64,000 nucleotides of DNA from Thermoleophilia bacterium (GTDB lineage Bacteria; Actinomycetota; Thermoleophilia; Gaiellales; Gaiellaceae), in the NCBI GenBank assembly GCA_020845695.1, contig JADLFG010000017.1:65514-129513 (forward strand). Direction: 5' to 3'. How positions within the stretch are numbered: position 1 is the first letter of the stretch; each line of letters opens with the position of its first letter. A program made the position numbers and the translations under genes. Below the pieces are notes generated by a model. The model searched no databases. It saw only the letters and a program-made list of their open reading frames with translations, and had not been told where the DNA came from. Positions 36,267 to 44,540 of the stretch are shown here, piece after piece.

Positions 36267-36933
36267 CGGCAGGGAGGAGCGCAGCCAGGAGCTGGCGGCC
36301 CTCGCCGCGCGGGTCGCGGGGTGCACGGCCTGCCGGCTCGCCGAGGGGCGCACGCAGGTCGTGTTCGGCGTCGGCGATCCCGACGCCGACCTGATGCTCG
36401 TCGGCGAGGCGCCTGGCTTCCACGAGGACAAGCAGGGCTACCCGTTCGTCGGCCAGGCCGGCAAGCTGCTCGACCGGCTCCTCGCCGGCATCGGCCTGAC
36501 CCGGCAGGACGTGTTTGTCGCGAATGTGCTCAAATGCAGACCCCCCGGGAACCGCGACCCGATGCCCGACGAGATCGAGGCCTGCGAGGGGCACCTGTTC
36601 CGGCAGATCGCTCTCGTCGAGCCGCGCGCGGTCGCCACGCTCGGGAACTTCGCGACCAAGCTGCTCTCCGGGCAGCCGCACGGGATCACGCGCGTGCACG
36701 GGCAGCCGCAGCCGATCACGCTCGGCGGGCGCGAGACGATCCTCTACCCGCTCTACCACCCGGCCGCGGCGCTCTACACGCCCGCGATGCTGCGCACGCT
36801 CGAGGAGGATTTCGCGCGCCTGCCGGTGCTGCTCGCCGGCGCCGGCAGCGGCCCCGCCGTGCCACCGGCGCCCGGGCCGCCGACGCCGGCGGCGGAACCC
36901 GAGCCTGCCGCCGAGCAGCTGGGGCTCTTCTAA
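36253..36933 (+). CDS. Family 4 uracil-DNA glycosylase (4Fe-4S)
   Basis: About 226 residues. It excises uracil from DNA, a base-excision repair step. Motifs: GCTACRLAEGRTQVVFGVGD (first two cluster cysteines), GEAPGFHEDKQGYPFVG (catalytic loop and uracil pocket), VLKCRPPGNRDP and EACEGHLFRQI (remaining cysteines), LYHPAAAL (His loop), and a Pro-rich C-terminal tail ending QLGLF. That tail resembles a sliding-clamp-binding peptide (inference). The start is uncertain: GTG 36253 or GTG 36226, both within the glycine-rich end of the FmdB gene, which explains the Ala-rich N-terminus. Confidence 0.93.
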   Translation: MAAASGREERSQELAALAARVAGCTACRLAEGRTQVVFGVGDPDADLMLVGEAPGFHEDKQGYPFVGQAGKLLDRLLAGIGLTRQDVFVANVLKCRPPGNRDPMPDEIEACEGHLFRQIALVEPRAVATLGNFATKLLSGQPHGITRVHGQPQPITLGGRETILYPLYHPAAALYTPAMLRTLEEDFARLPVLLAGAGSGPAVPPAPGPPTPAAEPEPAAEQLGLF

Positions 36934-36942
36934 GCTCCCTCC

Positions 36943-37404
36943 ATGGTCGAGCTCGAGTCGTCCTCCCCCGAGGAGACCGAGCGCATCGCCGCCGCGCTCG
37001 CGTGCGGGCTCGCGCCCGGAGACGTCGTCGCGGTCAGCGGCGAGCTCGGCGCCGGCAAGACGACGTTCGTCCGCGGAGCCTGCCGCGCGCTCGGGGTTGC
37101 CGGGCCGGTCACGAGCCCGACGTTCACGATCGGCAACCGCCACCGGGGGCGGGTTGACGTCTCGCACCTCGACCTCTACCGCCTCGAACGGGTCTCCGAC
37201 GCCGACTGGGCCGACCTCGAGCCGTACCTCGACGGTGCCGTCTGCTTCGTTGAGTGGCCCGAGACGGCGGCGGCCTACCTGCCCGAGCCCCGCGTCTCGG
37301 TCAGGCTCCGGCACGCGGGCGGCGACCGGCGCGTGCTCGAGCTCGAGAGCCCGGACGGGCGCCTGGAACGGGAGGTGGCGCGGGATGCTCGTGCTCGCGT
37401 TTGA
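36943..37404 (+). CDS. tsaE: tRNA threonylcarbamoyladenosine biosynthesis ATPase
   Basis: 153 residues. TsaE is the ATPase that works with TsaB and TsaD to make t6A37 in tRNA. Walker A is VSGELGAGKTTFVRG; TSPTFTIGN and VSHLDLYRLE follow, then CFVEWPE. The 3' end overlaps tsaB by 20 bases. The neighbouring tsaB-rimI-tsaD order is the standard actinobacterial cluster. Confidence 0.95.
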   Translation: MVELESSSPEETERIAAALACGLAPGDVVAVSGELGAGKTTFVRGACRALGVAGPVTSPTFTIGNRHRGRVDVSHLDLYRLERVSDADWADLEPYLDGAVCFVEWPETAAAYLPEPRVSVRLRHAGGDRRVLELESPDGRLEREVARDARARV

Positions 37405-37990
37405 CACCGCCACCGCCGTGGCGACGGTCGCGCTCGCGCTCGACCGGGAGGTCGTCGCGGAGCGGCGCACGACAGCCGCGCGCCTGCTCGCCGACGCGGG
37501 CGAGCTCCTCGACGGAGCCGGTGCCGGGCCCGGCGAGGTGGGCGGGATCGCCGTCGGCACCGGCCCGGGCAGCTACACGAGCCTGCGGATGGGCCTCGTG
37601 ACCGCGCGGACGCTCTCGTTCGCGCTCGGCGCGCCCGTCGCCGGGATCTCGACGCTCGACGCGCTCGCGACGGGGGCGCCGGGCGCGTTGCCGGTCATCG
37701 ACGGGCGCCGCCGCGAGGTGTTCGTCCTCGACGGGCGGCCTCGCCTCGTTGCCGCGTCCGAGCTGCGCGTGGAGCCGGGCAGGCTCTGCGTCGGGGACGG
37801 CGCCGTCCGCTACCGCGATCAGCTCGAGGCGGCGGCGGCGGTCGTTCCGCCGGACGACGACCCCCGCCACGTGCCCTGGGCCCGCCACCACGCCGCCCTC
37901 GCGGCCTCTTTCGGGCCGGCGGAGCTGGCGGAGCCGCTCTACCTGCGCGCGCCCGACGCCGACCGGGCGCTCGCGCGGAGGCACGCGTGA
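37385..37990 (+). CDS. tsaB: tRNA threonylcarbamoyladenosine biosynthesis protein TsaB
   Basis: 201 residues. N-terminal MLVLAFDTATAVATVAL and GIAVGTGPGSYTSLRMGLV are the hallmark of TsaB, an ASKHA-fold partner and scaffold of TsaD. The C-terminal half is diverged, as in most TsaB proteins. It overlaps tsaE (20 bases) and rimI (GTGA). Confidence 0.94.
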   Translation: MLVLAFDTATAVATVALALDREVVAERRTTAARLLADAGELLDGAGAGPGEVGGIAVGTGPGSYTSLRMGLVTARTLSFALGAPVAGISTLDALATGAPGALPVIDGRRREVFVLDGRPRLVAASELRVEPGRLCVGDGAVRYRDQLEAAAAVVPPDDDPRHVPWARHHAALAASFGPAELAEPLYLRAPDADRALARRHA

Positions 37991-38472
37991 TCGAGCTGCG
38001 GCGGCTCGGCGTCGGCGACCTCCCCTCGATCGAGCAGATCGAGCGGCGGTCGTACCCGACCCCCTGGTCGCGTTCGATGTTCGCGTCGGAGCTCGCGAAG
38101 CCGTCGTCGGTCTGCCTGGGAGCGATCGACCGGGACGCTCACGACCGGCTGGTTGCGTACCTCGTCGTCTCCCGTTACGTGGACGCCTGGCATGTCATGA
38201 ACCTCGCCGTCGACGAGCGCTACCGCCACCGGGGCATCGCGCGCCGGCTGCTCGACGAGCTGTTCGCGCTGACCGCCGCCGACGGGATGCGTGGCTACAC
38301 GCTCGAAGTGCGCGTCTCGAACGCCCGCGCGATCGCCCTCTACGAGCGCGCGGGCTTCCGCACCACGGGCCTGCGGCGCGGCTACTACACCGACAACCGG
38401 GAGGACGCCTACGTGATGTGGAAGGACCCGGCCGGACCGGCCGCCGCCGGGGACGAGTTGCGCGCGGGATGA
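37987..38472 (+). CDS. rimI: Ribosomal protein N-acetyltransferase RimI-like
   Basis: 161 residues, GNAT fold. IEQIERRSYPTPWSRSMFASEL is the RimI N-terminus, MNLAVDERYRHRGIARRLLDELF holds the acetyl-CoA loop (RxxGxA), and LEVRVSNARAIALYERAGF is motif B. RimI acetylates the N-terminus of ribosomal protein S18 in E. coli; other bacteria use it more broadly. The GTG start overlaps the tsaB stop. Confidence 0.92.
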   Translation: MIELRRLGVGDLPSIEQIERRSYPTPWSRSMFASELAKPSSVCLGAIDRDAHDRLVAYLVVSRYVDAWHVMNLAVDERYRHRGIARRLLDELFALTAADGMRGYTLEVRVSNARAIALYERAGFRTTGLRRGYYTDNREDAYVMWKDPAGPAAAGDELRAG

Positions 38473-39440
38473 TCCTCGCGCTCGAGACCTCCTGCGACGA
38501 GACCGCCGACGCCTGCCTCGCTCCGGACGGGACGCTGCTCTCGAGCGTCGTCTCCTCCCAGGCCGGCCTGCACGCACGCTACGGTGGCGTCGTCCCCGAG
38601 GTCGCCTCCCGCCGCCACCTCGAGCTCGTCGTCCCGGTCGCGCGCGAGGCGCTCGAGCGGGCGGGCGCGCCGCTCGCGGCGGTCGAGACGGTCGCGGTCA
38701 CGCAGGGCCCCGGCCTGATCGGCGCCCTGCTCGTCGGCCTCTCCGCGGCGAAGGCGCTCGCCTGGTCGCGGCGGCTCCCGCTCGCGCTCGTGGACCACCT
38801 CCACGGGCACGTCGCCGCGCTCTACCTCGGTCCCGCCGTCGTCGAGCCGCCGTTCCTTTGCCTGCTCGCGAGCGGCGGCCACACCCTGCTCCTCGACGTC
38901 CGCGAGAGGTCCGGCTACGACGTCGTCGGCACGACGCTCGACGACGCGGCCGGGGAGGCGTTCGACAAGGGCGCCCGGCTGCTCGGGCTCGGCTACCCGG
39001 GCGGGCCGGCCCTCGACCGGCTCGCGCGGCAGGGCGACCCGGAGGCGTTCCGCTTCCCGGTCGCCCGCGTGCCCGGGCACGACTTCTCCTTCTCGGGGGT
39101 CAAGACCGCGCTCTCGTACGCCGTCCGCGCTCTCGGCGCCGGCGAGCTCGAGCGCCGCCGTGCCGACCTCGCCGCGAGCTACCAGCGGGCGATCGTGCGC
39201 GCTCTCGTCGAGCGCTCGCTGGCGGCCGCCGAGGCCTTTGGCGCCCCACGGCTCGCCGTCGTCGGCGGCGTTGCCGCGAACTCGGAGCTGCGCGCCCGGC
39301 TGGCCGGTACGGGCGCGACCCTGGCGCCGCTCGAGCTCTGCACCGACAACGCCGCGATGATCGCCTCCGCCGCCAGGTACGCGCGAGCGATCCCGTATCC
39401 TGAGTATCTTGGTGTCGACGCCTATGCGTCGCTCGCGTGA
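38469..39440 (+). CDS. tsaD: tRNA N6-threonylcarbamoyltransferase
   Basis: 323 residues. Transfers threonylcarbamoyl to A37 of ANN-decoding tRNAs. Signatures: ILALETSCDETADACL, YGGVVPEVASRRHLE, VTQGPGLIGALLVG, VDHLHGHVAAL (metal-binding His pair), LASGGHTLLLDV, YPGGPALDRLA and CTDNAAMIASA. ATG 38469 overlaps the rimI stop, and the 3' end overlaps the subtilase start by 17 bases. Confidence 0.96.
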   Translation: MILALETSCDETADACLAPDGTLLSSVVSSQAGLHARYGGVVPEVASRRHLELVVPVAREALERAGAPLAAVETVAVTQGPGLIGALLVGLSAAKALAWSRRLPLALVDHLHGHVAALYLGPAVVEPPFLCLLASGGHTLLLDVRERSGYDVVGTTLDDAAGEAFDKGARLLGLGYPGGPALDRLARQGDPEAFRFPVARVPGHDFSFSGVKTALSYAVRALGAGELERRRADLAASYQRAIVRALVERSLAAAEAFGAPRLAVVGGVAANSELRARLAGTGATLAPLELCTDNAAMIASAARYARAIPYPEYLGVDAYASLA

Positions 39441-41388
39441 CATCAAGCACATCGCCGCGATCGGGGCCGTCCTGGCCGCGGCGGTCGCGCTCGCCCTGGC
39501 CGCGCCCATCAGCGGCGCCGGCGGCGGGGCGGCCGGCGACCGCCCCGCCCTGGACGTGGGCGGGCGCGCGATCGTCGTGCTCGCAGGCCCGTCGCTGGCC
39601 GGCAAGGTCGCCGAGGCCGGCGCGCTCCCCGGAGCGGACGCCCAGCGGCGGCTCACCCGGGCTGCCAGGTCCTTCCAGCGCGGCTTCCTCGACTCCCTGC
39701 GCGCACAGGGAGTCGACCTCCGGATCGAGCGTTCGTTCGTCCTCACCTTCAACGGCTTCTCGGCCGTGCTGGACGCGAAGGCGTTTGCCGCTCTCGCCAG
39801 GGCTCCGGGCGTCGTCGGCGTCTACCCGGTCAGGGCGGTCTACCCGGCCGAGGCGGCGATCGGCGAGGGCGGGGCGCCGCCGCCGGTGCCCGGGCTGCCC
39901 GGCCGGGACGGGAGCGGCGTCACCGTGGCGATCCTCGACTCCGGAGTCGACCGCGGCGTGCTCGCCGCCGGCGTCCTCCGGGGCGTCGACCTCGTCGACG
40001 GCGACCGGGACGCCTCGCCCGCGGCGGCCGACGACGACGACTCGGCGGACCACGGCACGCGCATGGCGGCGATCGTCGCGGGTGTCGCCCCGGGCGCCGT
40101 GATCCTCCCGATCCGGATCCTCGGCCCGGTGGCGGCGGACGGTGGCAGCGTCCGCACGCTCGGCACGAGCGACGATCTCGTCGCGGGAATCGAGCGGGCC
40201 GTCGATCCGGACGGCGACGGCGCCGTCGGTGACGCCGCCCGGATCGCACTCGCAGCCGTCGTCGAGCCCTACGCCGCCTTCCCCGACAGCCCCGAAGCAC
40301 GCGCCGCCGCCGGCGCCGCCCGCCTCGGCACGCTCGTCGTGGCGCCCGCCGGCAACGACGGCCCGGCCGGCGACGGCTTCGGCACGGTCGGGGCACCAGC
40401 GGCCGCGGCGGCGACGCTCGCGGTCGGGGCGAGCGACCCGGCGACCGGCCGGCCCGCCGCGTTCTCCTCGGAAGGACCAGCGTTCGACGGGCGGCCGAAA
40501 CCCGACCTGCTCGCGCCGGGTGTCGGCGTCGCGACGCTCACTCCGGCGGGGCGAGCGGCGGCGACAGGCTCGAGCGCCGCGGCCGCGCTCGCCGCGGGCG
40601 CCGCGGCGCTCGTCGCCGAGGCACGCCCGGAGCTCGGTGCGCAGGCGCTCCACGGCGTCCTCGTCGGTGGAGCGCGACCGCTCGACGGCGGGCGGGCCGA
40701 CGACGGCGCGGCGCTGCTCGACCCGGCCGGGGCGGCCGCCCAGGTGATCGCGATCGAGCCCGCGACGATCGCGCTGCGGCGCGGCGGCTCCGTCACCGTT
40801 CGCATCCGCAACCTGACCGGGGCCGAGCTCGGCGTCAGCCTCGAGCTCGCCGAGGCGCCGGCCCTGACCGCCGAGCGCGGGCGCGTGACGATCCCCGCCG
40901 GCGAGGTTGCCGAGGTCGGCCTCCGACCCGCCGCGAGCGGGCCGCTGTTCACGGGTGTCCTGATCGTGCAGCCGGACGGCGGGCACGAGGCGCGCCTCCC
41001 GTTCGCGCTGGTCGGCGGCGCCCGTGGCGATCTCCTCGGTGCCCTGCGCCTCTCCGAGCGCCCCGCGAGACCGACCGTCCGGCATCCCGCGATCCTCACC
41101 TTCACGGCCGGGCGGGTCGACGAGGACGGCGGCGGCGTCGCGATCGCGCCCGTCGGTGTTCTCGACGTGGTGCTCCGCACCCCCGGCGGCAAGAACCTCG
41201 GCATCCTGACCCGGCTGCGCGACCTCCTGCCCGGCCGCTACTCGATCGGGCTCACCGGCCGAGCCCCGGACGGGACGACGCTCGCGCCCGGGCGCTACGT
41301 GGTCGAGCTCGTGGCGCATCCGGTCACTGGCGGCGAGGGTCCGGCCGGGAAGCCGAGTCGCGCATCCGTGCAGCTCGTCATCCGGTGA
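39424..41388 (+). CDS. Secreted subtilisin-like serine protease (S8)
   Basis: About 654 residues. Signal peptide (HIAAIGAVLAAAVALALAAPISGAG), an I9-type propeptide (RSFVLTFNGFSAVLDAKAFAALA), then the peptidase domain with Asp in VTVAILDSGVD (about 171), His in SADHGTRMAA (about 211), oxyanion Asn in VAPAGNDGP and Ser in TGSSAAAALAAG (about 384). The Ser motif is GSSAAA rather than the usual GTSMAAP, so activity may be altered. Two C-terminal beta-rich domains follow. The start is ATG 39424, inside tsaD; upstream GTG 39412 and TTG 39409 are in frame, and TATCCT at 39396-39401 could be a private promoter. Confidence 0.85.
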   Translation: MRRSRDIKHIAAIGAVLAAAVALALAAPISGAGGGAAGDRPALDVGGRAIVVLAGPSLAGKVAEAGALPGADAQRRLTRAARSFQRGFLDSLRAQGVDLRIERSFVLTFNGFSAVLDAKAFAALARAPGVVGVYPVRAVYPAEAAIGEGGAPPPVPGLPGRDGSGVTVAILDSGVDRGVLAAGVLRGVDLVDGDRDASPAAADDDDSADHGTRMAAIVAGVAPGAVILPIRILGPVAADGGSVRTLGTSDDLVAGIERAVDPDGDGAVGDAARIALAAVVEPYAAFPDSPEARAAAGAARLGTLVVAPAGNDGPAGDGFGTVGAPAAAAATLAVGASDPATGRPAAFSSEGPAFDGRPKPDLLAPGVGVATLTPAGRAAATGSSAAAALAAGAAALVAEARPELGAQALHGVLVGGARPLDGGRADDGAALLDPAGAAAQVIAIEPATIALRRGGSVTVRIRNLTGAELGVSLELAEAPALTAERGRVTIPAGEVAEVGLRPAASGPLFTGVLIVQPDGGHEARLPFALVGGARGDLLGALRLSERPARPTVRHPAILTFTAGRVDEDGGGVAIAPVGVLDVVLRTPGGKNLGILTRLRDLLPGRYSIGLTGRAPDGTTLAPGRYVVELVAHPVTGGEGPAGKPSRASVQLVIR

Positions 41389-41624
41389 CCCCGGCCGTGC
41401 GCATCTACGGCGCCCCGGGCTGCCACCTGTGCGACGACGCGAAGCGGGTGCTCGAGCGTGTCAGGGCCGAGATCCCGTTCGAGCTCGAGGAAGTCGACAT
41501 CACCGGCGACGCCGAGCTCGAGCGCCGCTACCGCGAGCGGATCCCGGTCGTCACGGTCGGCGGCGAGGAGGCGTTCACGTACGTCGTGCACCCGGGCACG
41601 CTGCGCCGGCGACTCCGGGGCTGA
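41385..41624 (+). CDS. Glutaredoxin-like DUF836 protein
   Basis: 79 residues. VRIYGAPGCHLCDDAKRVLERV has the CxxC-type redox site (CHLC), and IPVVTVGGEEAFTYVV is the cis-Pro strand of the thioredoxin fold. The family probably reduces disulfides or mixed disulfides. GTG 41385 overlaps the subtilase stop (GTGA). It is followed by the redox regulator Rex. Confidence 0.88.
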   Translation: MTPAVRIYGAPGCHLCDDAKRVLERVRAEIPFELEEVDITGDAELERRYRERIPVVTVGGEEAFTYVVHPGTLRRRLRG

Positions 41625-41751
41625 CACTCACGAAGTCCCGCGACCGGGGGCCTTGGATTCGCCCCGACAGCACATCCCGGGCGGCATCGACTCAGACGGT
41701 AGACTGTTACAAGCTATGGCGATCGAGACGCAGCTCGAAGGAGGAAGGCGC

Positions 41752-42372
41752 GTGGGTGATCGGTTGACCGTGGGCGTCGCGACGCGCCTCTCCCGCTACC
41801 TGCAGGTGCTCACGCAGGCCAAGAAGATGGGCCGCGAGCGGATCTCCTCCCAGGAGATCTCGGAGTACACGAACATCAACGCGACCCAGATCCGGCGCGA
41901 CCTGTCTGGTTTCGGCAAGTTCGGCAAGCGCGGCGTCGGCTACTCGATCGACGTCCTGCTCGCCGAGATCCGCAAGATCCTGCGGACGCAGGGGCAGCAC
42001 AACATCGCGCTCTTCGGCGCCGGGCGGCTCGGGCAGGCGATCGCCGGCTCGAGCGTCTTCGCCGACCACGGCTTCAACATCGCGGCCGTCTTCGACACCG
42101 ACCAGGCAAAGGTGGGAGCGGCGATCGGGAGGCTCGAGGTCAGCGACTACCGCGACCTGCGCGACCTCGTCCGCGACCGCAACATCATCGTCGGCGTGCT
42201 GGCGGTGCCCGCGGTGGCGGCCCAGGCCGTCACGAACGACCTCGTCGACGCGGGCGTGAAGATCATCTTCAACTACTCCGAGGCGCTCCTGAGCGTGCCG
42301 CCGGACGTCACCGTCCACACGACCAACCCGGCCGCCGAGCTCCTCTACGCGCTCTACTTCTACCTCGCCTGA
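41752..42372 (+). CDS. rex: Redox-sensing transcriptional repressor Rex
   Basis: About 206 residues. Rex binds DNA when NADH/NAD+ is low and represses respiratory and fermentative genes. The winged helix contains ATRLSRYLQVLTQAKKMG and YTNINATQIRRDLSGFGKFGKRGVGY; the Rossmann half has NIALFGAGRLGQAIAG and VFDTDQAKVGAAIG; the C-terminal swap helix is AELLYALYFYL. GTG 41752 is preferred because AAGGAGGAAGG ends just before it; ATG 41716 in frame lacks a ribosome site. TAGACT at 41700-41705 is a probable -10 giving a leader of about 40 bases. I found no Rex operator here. Confidence 0.95.
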   Translation: MGDRLTVGVATRLSRYLQVLTQAKKMGRERISSQEISEYTNINATQIRRDLSGFGKFGKRGVGYSIDVLLAEIRKILRTQGQHNIALFGAGRLGQAIAGSSVFADHGFNIAAVFDTDQAKVGAAIGRLEVSDYRDLRDLVRDRNIIVGVLAVPAVAAQAVTNDLVDAGVKIIFNYSEALLSVPPDVTVHTTNPAAELLYALYFYLA

Positions 42373-42424
42373 CCGCGGGGCGGGCGCGATGCGTGCCGTC
42401 TGGCGGGTGACATGAATGCCGCCC

Positions 42425-43309
42425 CTACGGGGCCGCGGGGGCTAGCTCGCGGAGCTGGGCCAGGCCGAGGTCGCCGGGGGTGCGGCCGATCGGCTGGATG
42501 CACACGTGGTCGGCGCCGACGGCCAGGTGCTCGCGCACGCGGGCCCGGATCCGGTCGGTATCGCCCCACGCGACCAGCGCGTCCACGAGGCGGTCCGAGC
42601 CGCCGCCGGCGAGATCCGCCTCGGCGAAGCCGAGCCAGAGCAGGTTCTCCGCGTAGCTCGCGAGCGCGAGGTAGCCGGCGATCGCCTCGCGGCCGAGCTC
42701 GCGCGCCCGGCCGGGATCGGTCTCGAGCAGCACGAGCTGCTCGACCGCTAGCAGCTTTCCCGACCCGAGGATCTGGCGGGCACGCGCCGTGTGGTCGACC
42801 GGGACCAGGTACGGATGCGCGCCGTCCGCGCGTTCGCGAGCGAGCCGGAGCATCGAGGGGCGCAGCGCCGCCAGCACGCGCGGCACGGGCAGAGCGGGCC
42901 GCGGGCCCCGGTAGCCGGCCGAGTCGAGCCCGTCGAGGTAGCGGCGCATCGTCGCCACCGGCCGGGCGTAGACGTGCCCGCGCGACTCCACCTGGGGCGG
43001 ATGGCTGACACCGAGCCCGAGCAGGTAGCGGCCCGGGTACGCCTCCCCGAGCGTGCACGCGCCCGCCGCCGTCGCGGTCGCGTCGCGCGCCCAGATGCTC
43101 GCGATCCCGTTCGCAACCACGATTCGCTCGGTCGCGGCGAGCAGGATCCCCGCGTGGCTGAGCGCTTCCTTGCTCGCGTGCCCCTCGGCGATCCAGAGCG
43201 CCCCGTAGCCGAGCGCCTCGATCTCGGCCGCTGCCTCGCGCGCGGCCGCCGCCGGCGCCATCCCGAGCGCGCCCAGCCAGACGCCGACCTTGCCGATCGC
43301 TGGTCCCAT
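42425..43309 (-). CDS. LLM-class F420-dependent oxidoreductase
   Basis: 294 residues, TIM barrel of the luciferase-like (bacterial luciferase/F420) superfamily. KVGVWLGALGM, ALGYGALWIAEGHASKEALSHAGILLAATERI and NGIASIWARDATATAAGACTL are the typical strands, LGLGVSHPPQVE the cofactor loop, and GADHVCIQPIG the C-terminal strand. These enzymes use reduced coenzyme F420 to reduce varied substrates; the substrate is unknown. Convergent with rex. Confidence 0.88.
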   Translation of the reverse strand: MGPAIGKVGVWLGALGMAPAAAAREAAAEIEALGYGALWIAEGHASKEALSHAGILLAATERIVVANGIASIWARDATATAAGACTLGEAYPGRYLLGLGVSHPPQVESRGHVYARPVATMRRYLDGLDSAGYRGPRPALPVPRVLAALRPSMLRLARERADGAHPYLVPVDHTARARQILGSGKLLAVEQLVLLETDPGRARELGREAIAGYLALASYAENLLWLGFAEADLAGGGSDRLVDALVAWGDTDRIRARVREHLAVGADHVCIQPIGRTPGDLGLAQLRELAPAAP

Positions 43310-43320
43310 GCCGCGGAAGG

Positions 43321-43992
43321 CTATCGCGGCGGGGCGAGGTAGACCGCGGTGTCGCCCTCGGGGACGCCCTCGAGCGCCTTCCGCACCTGCTCCTCGCTGC
43401 CGCCGTAGACGATCACGACCCGGTCTGAGATCTCCGCGTCGAGCCCCGCGGCGACCAGGAGCTCGACCGCGTGCTCCGGCGTCTCCCCGACGCTCGCGAC
43501 GAGCGCGCCGAAGTAGGGCGGCGGCGGCTCCTCGACCGGGGCCTCGGCAGCGCCCGCATCCTCGGCCCCCGCCTCCTCCGCCTCGGCGGGAGCGGCCTCG
43601 ACCATCGCGAGCTCCGTGTCAGCGCTGCGAGACGCCTCGGGCTGCGCCCCGTCACCGGTCGTCGTGACCGCGATCGCGACCGCGGTTGCTGCGGCCGCCA
43701 CCGGCACGAGCACGAGCCCGAGCCGACGCGCCGAGAAGCGTCCGGGAAGCCGCCGGCGCTCGCGCTCGCGTTCCGGCAGGCCAGCCACGAGCTCGTCCAG
43801 CCGACCCGCGGGCAGCTCGAGCAGCGGCGCGGCCCGCAGGGCGTCGCGGGCGAGCTCGAGCTCGGCGATCGTGGCGGCGCACGCGGTGCACGTCTCGAGG
43901 TGCGAGCGCACGCCAGCCGCGTCCGGCGCGGCGAGGTCGCCCTCGACGTACTCGAGCAGCACGATCTCGTTCGGGTGGGCTCCGGCCATCAC
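43321..43992 (-). CDS. Membrane-anchored zinc-finger anti-sigma factor
   Basis: 223 residues. N-terminal zinc-finger motif HLETCTAC (His31, Cys35, Cys38) within the anti-sigma fold, one membrane helix (LVLVPVAAAATAVAIAV, about 95-112), an acidic Ala/Glu/Pro linker, then an extracytoplasmic domain with GALVASVGETPEHAVELLVAAGL that may sense envelope stress. The GTG start overlaps the sigma factor stop (GTGA), a classic sigma/anti-sigma pair. ATG 43989 is the next codon. If redox-sensitive, release could follow cysteine oxidation. Confidence 0.85.
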   Translation of the reverse strand: MMAGAHPNEIVLLEYVEGDLAAPDAAGVRSHLETCTACAATIAELELARDALRAAPLLELPAGRLDELVAGLPERERERRRLPGRFSARRLGLVLVPVAAAATAVAIAVTTTGDGAQPEASRSADTELAMVEAAPAEAEEAGAEDAGAAEAPVEEPPPPYFGALVASVGETPEHAVELLVAAGLDAEISDRVVIVYGGSEEQVRKALEGVPEGDTAVYLAPPR

Positions 43993-44540
43993 TGCTTCGA
44001 CTCCCCCGCGGCGCTCGCGGTTCCGAGCGCGCGCGCCAGCTCGACGCGGCCGCGGAAGATCCGCGACTTCACGGTACCCTCCGCCACCCCGAGCATCTCG
44101 GCGATCTCCGCATAGGAGCGGCCGAGCACGTCGTAGAGGAGGACGGCAGTGCGGTACGTCTCGTCGAGGCCCGCGAGCGCCCGCTGCAGCTCCCCCGACA
44201 GCTCGCCCGCCGCGATCGGATCACGGGGGCTGACCGGCTCGGCGACGTCGTCGAGCGGGACGCCGCCGCCGCGCGCGCTGCGCGCCCGCTGGTCGTGCAC
44301 CGCGTTCAGGCAGATCCGGTACAGCCACGTCGAGAACGCCGACTCGGCGCGGAAGCGCGGCAGCGCCCGCCACGCCCGGATCAGCGTCTCCTGCACCGCG
44401 TCCTCGGCGTCGGCCGCCGAGCCGAGCTCGCGCGCAGCCAGCGTCAGCAGCCTGTGGCGGTGCTCCTCGACGAGGCGTGCGAAGGCGTCGCGGTCGCCCG
44501 CCTGCGCCTTCCGTACGAGCCGGTCGTCAGGATTCACCAC
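43989..44540 (-). CDS. ECF-family RNA polymerase sigma factor
   Basis: 183 residues. Region 2: DRDAFARLVEEHRHRLLTLAARELGSAADAEDAVQETLIRAWRALPRF and STWLYRICLNAVHDQ. Region 4: LDETYRTAVLLYDVLGRSYAEIAEMLGVAEGTVKSRIFRGRVEL. The start is GTG 44540, nine bases after GAGGAG; GTG 44537 is next to it. Its start codon directly abuts that of the divergent glycosyltransferase, with no base between, so its promoter must lie inside that gene. Controlled by the downstream anti-sigma factor; the regulon is unknown. Confidence 0.92.
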   Translation of the reverse strand: MVNPDDRLVRKAQAGDRDAFARLVEEHRHRLLTLAARELGSAADAEDAVQETLIRAWRALPRFRAESAFSTWLYRICLNAVHDQRARSARGGGVPLDDVAEPVSPRDPIAAGELSGELQRALAGLDETYRTAVLLYDVLGRSYAEIAEMLGVAEGTVKSRIFRGRVELARALGTASAAGESKQ

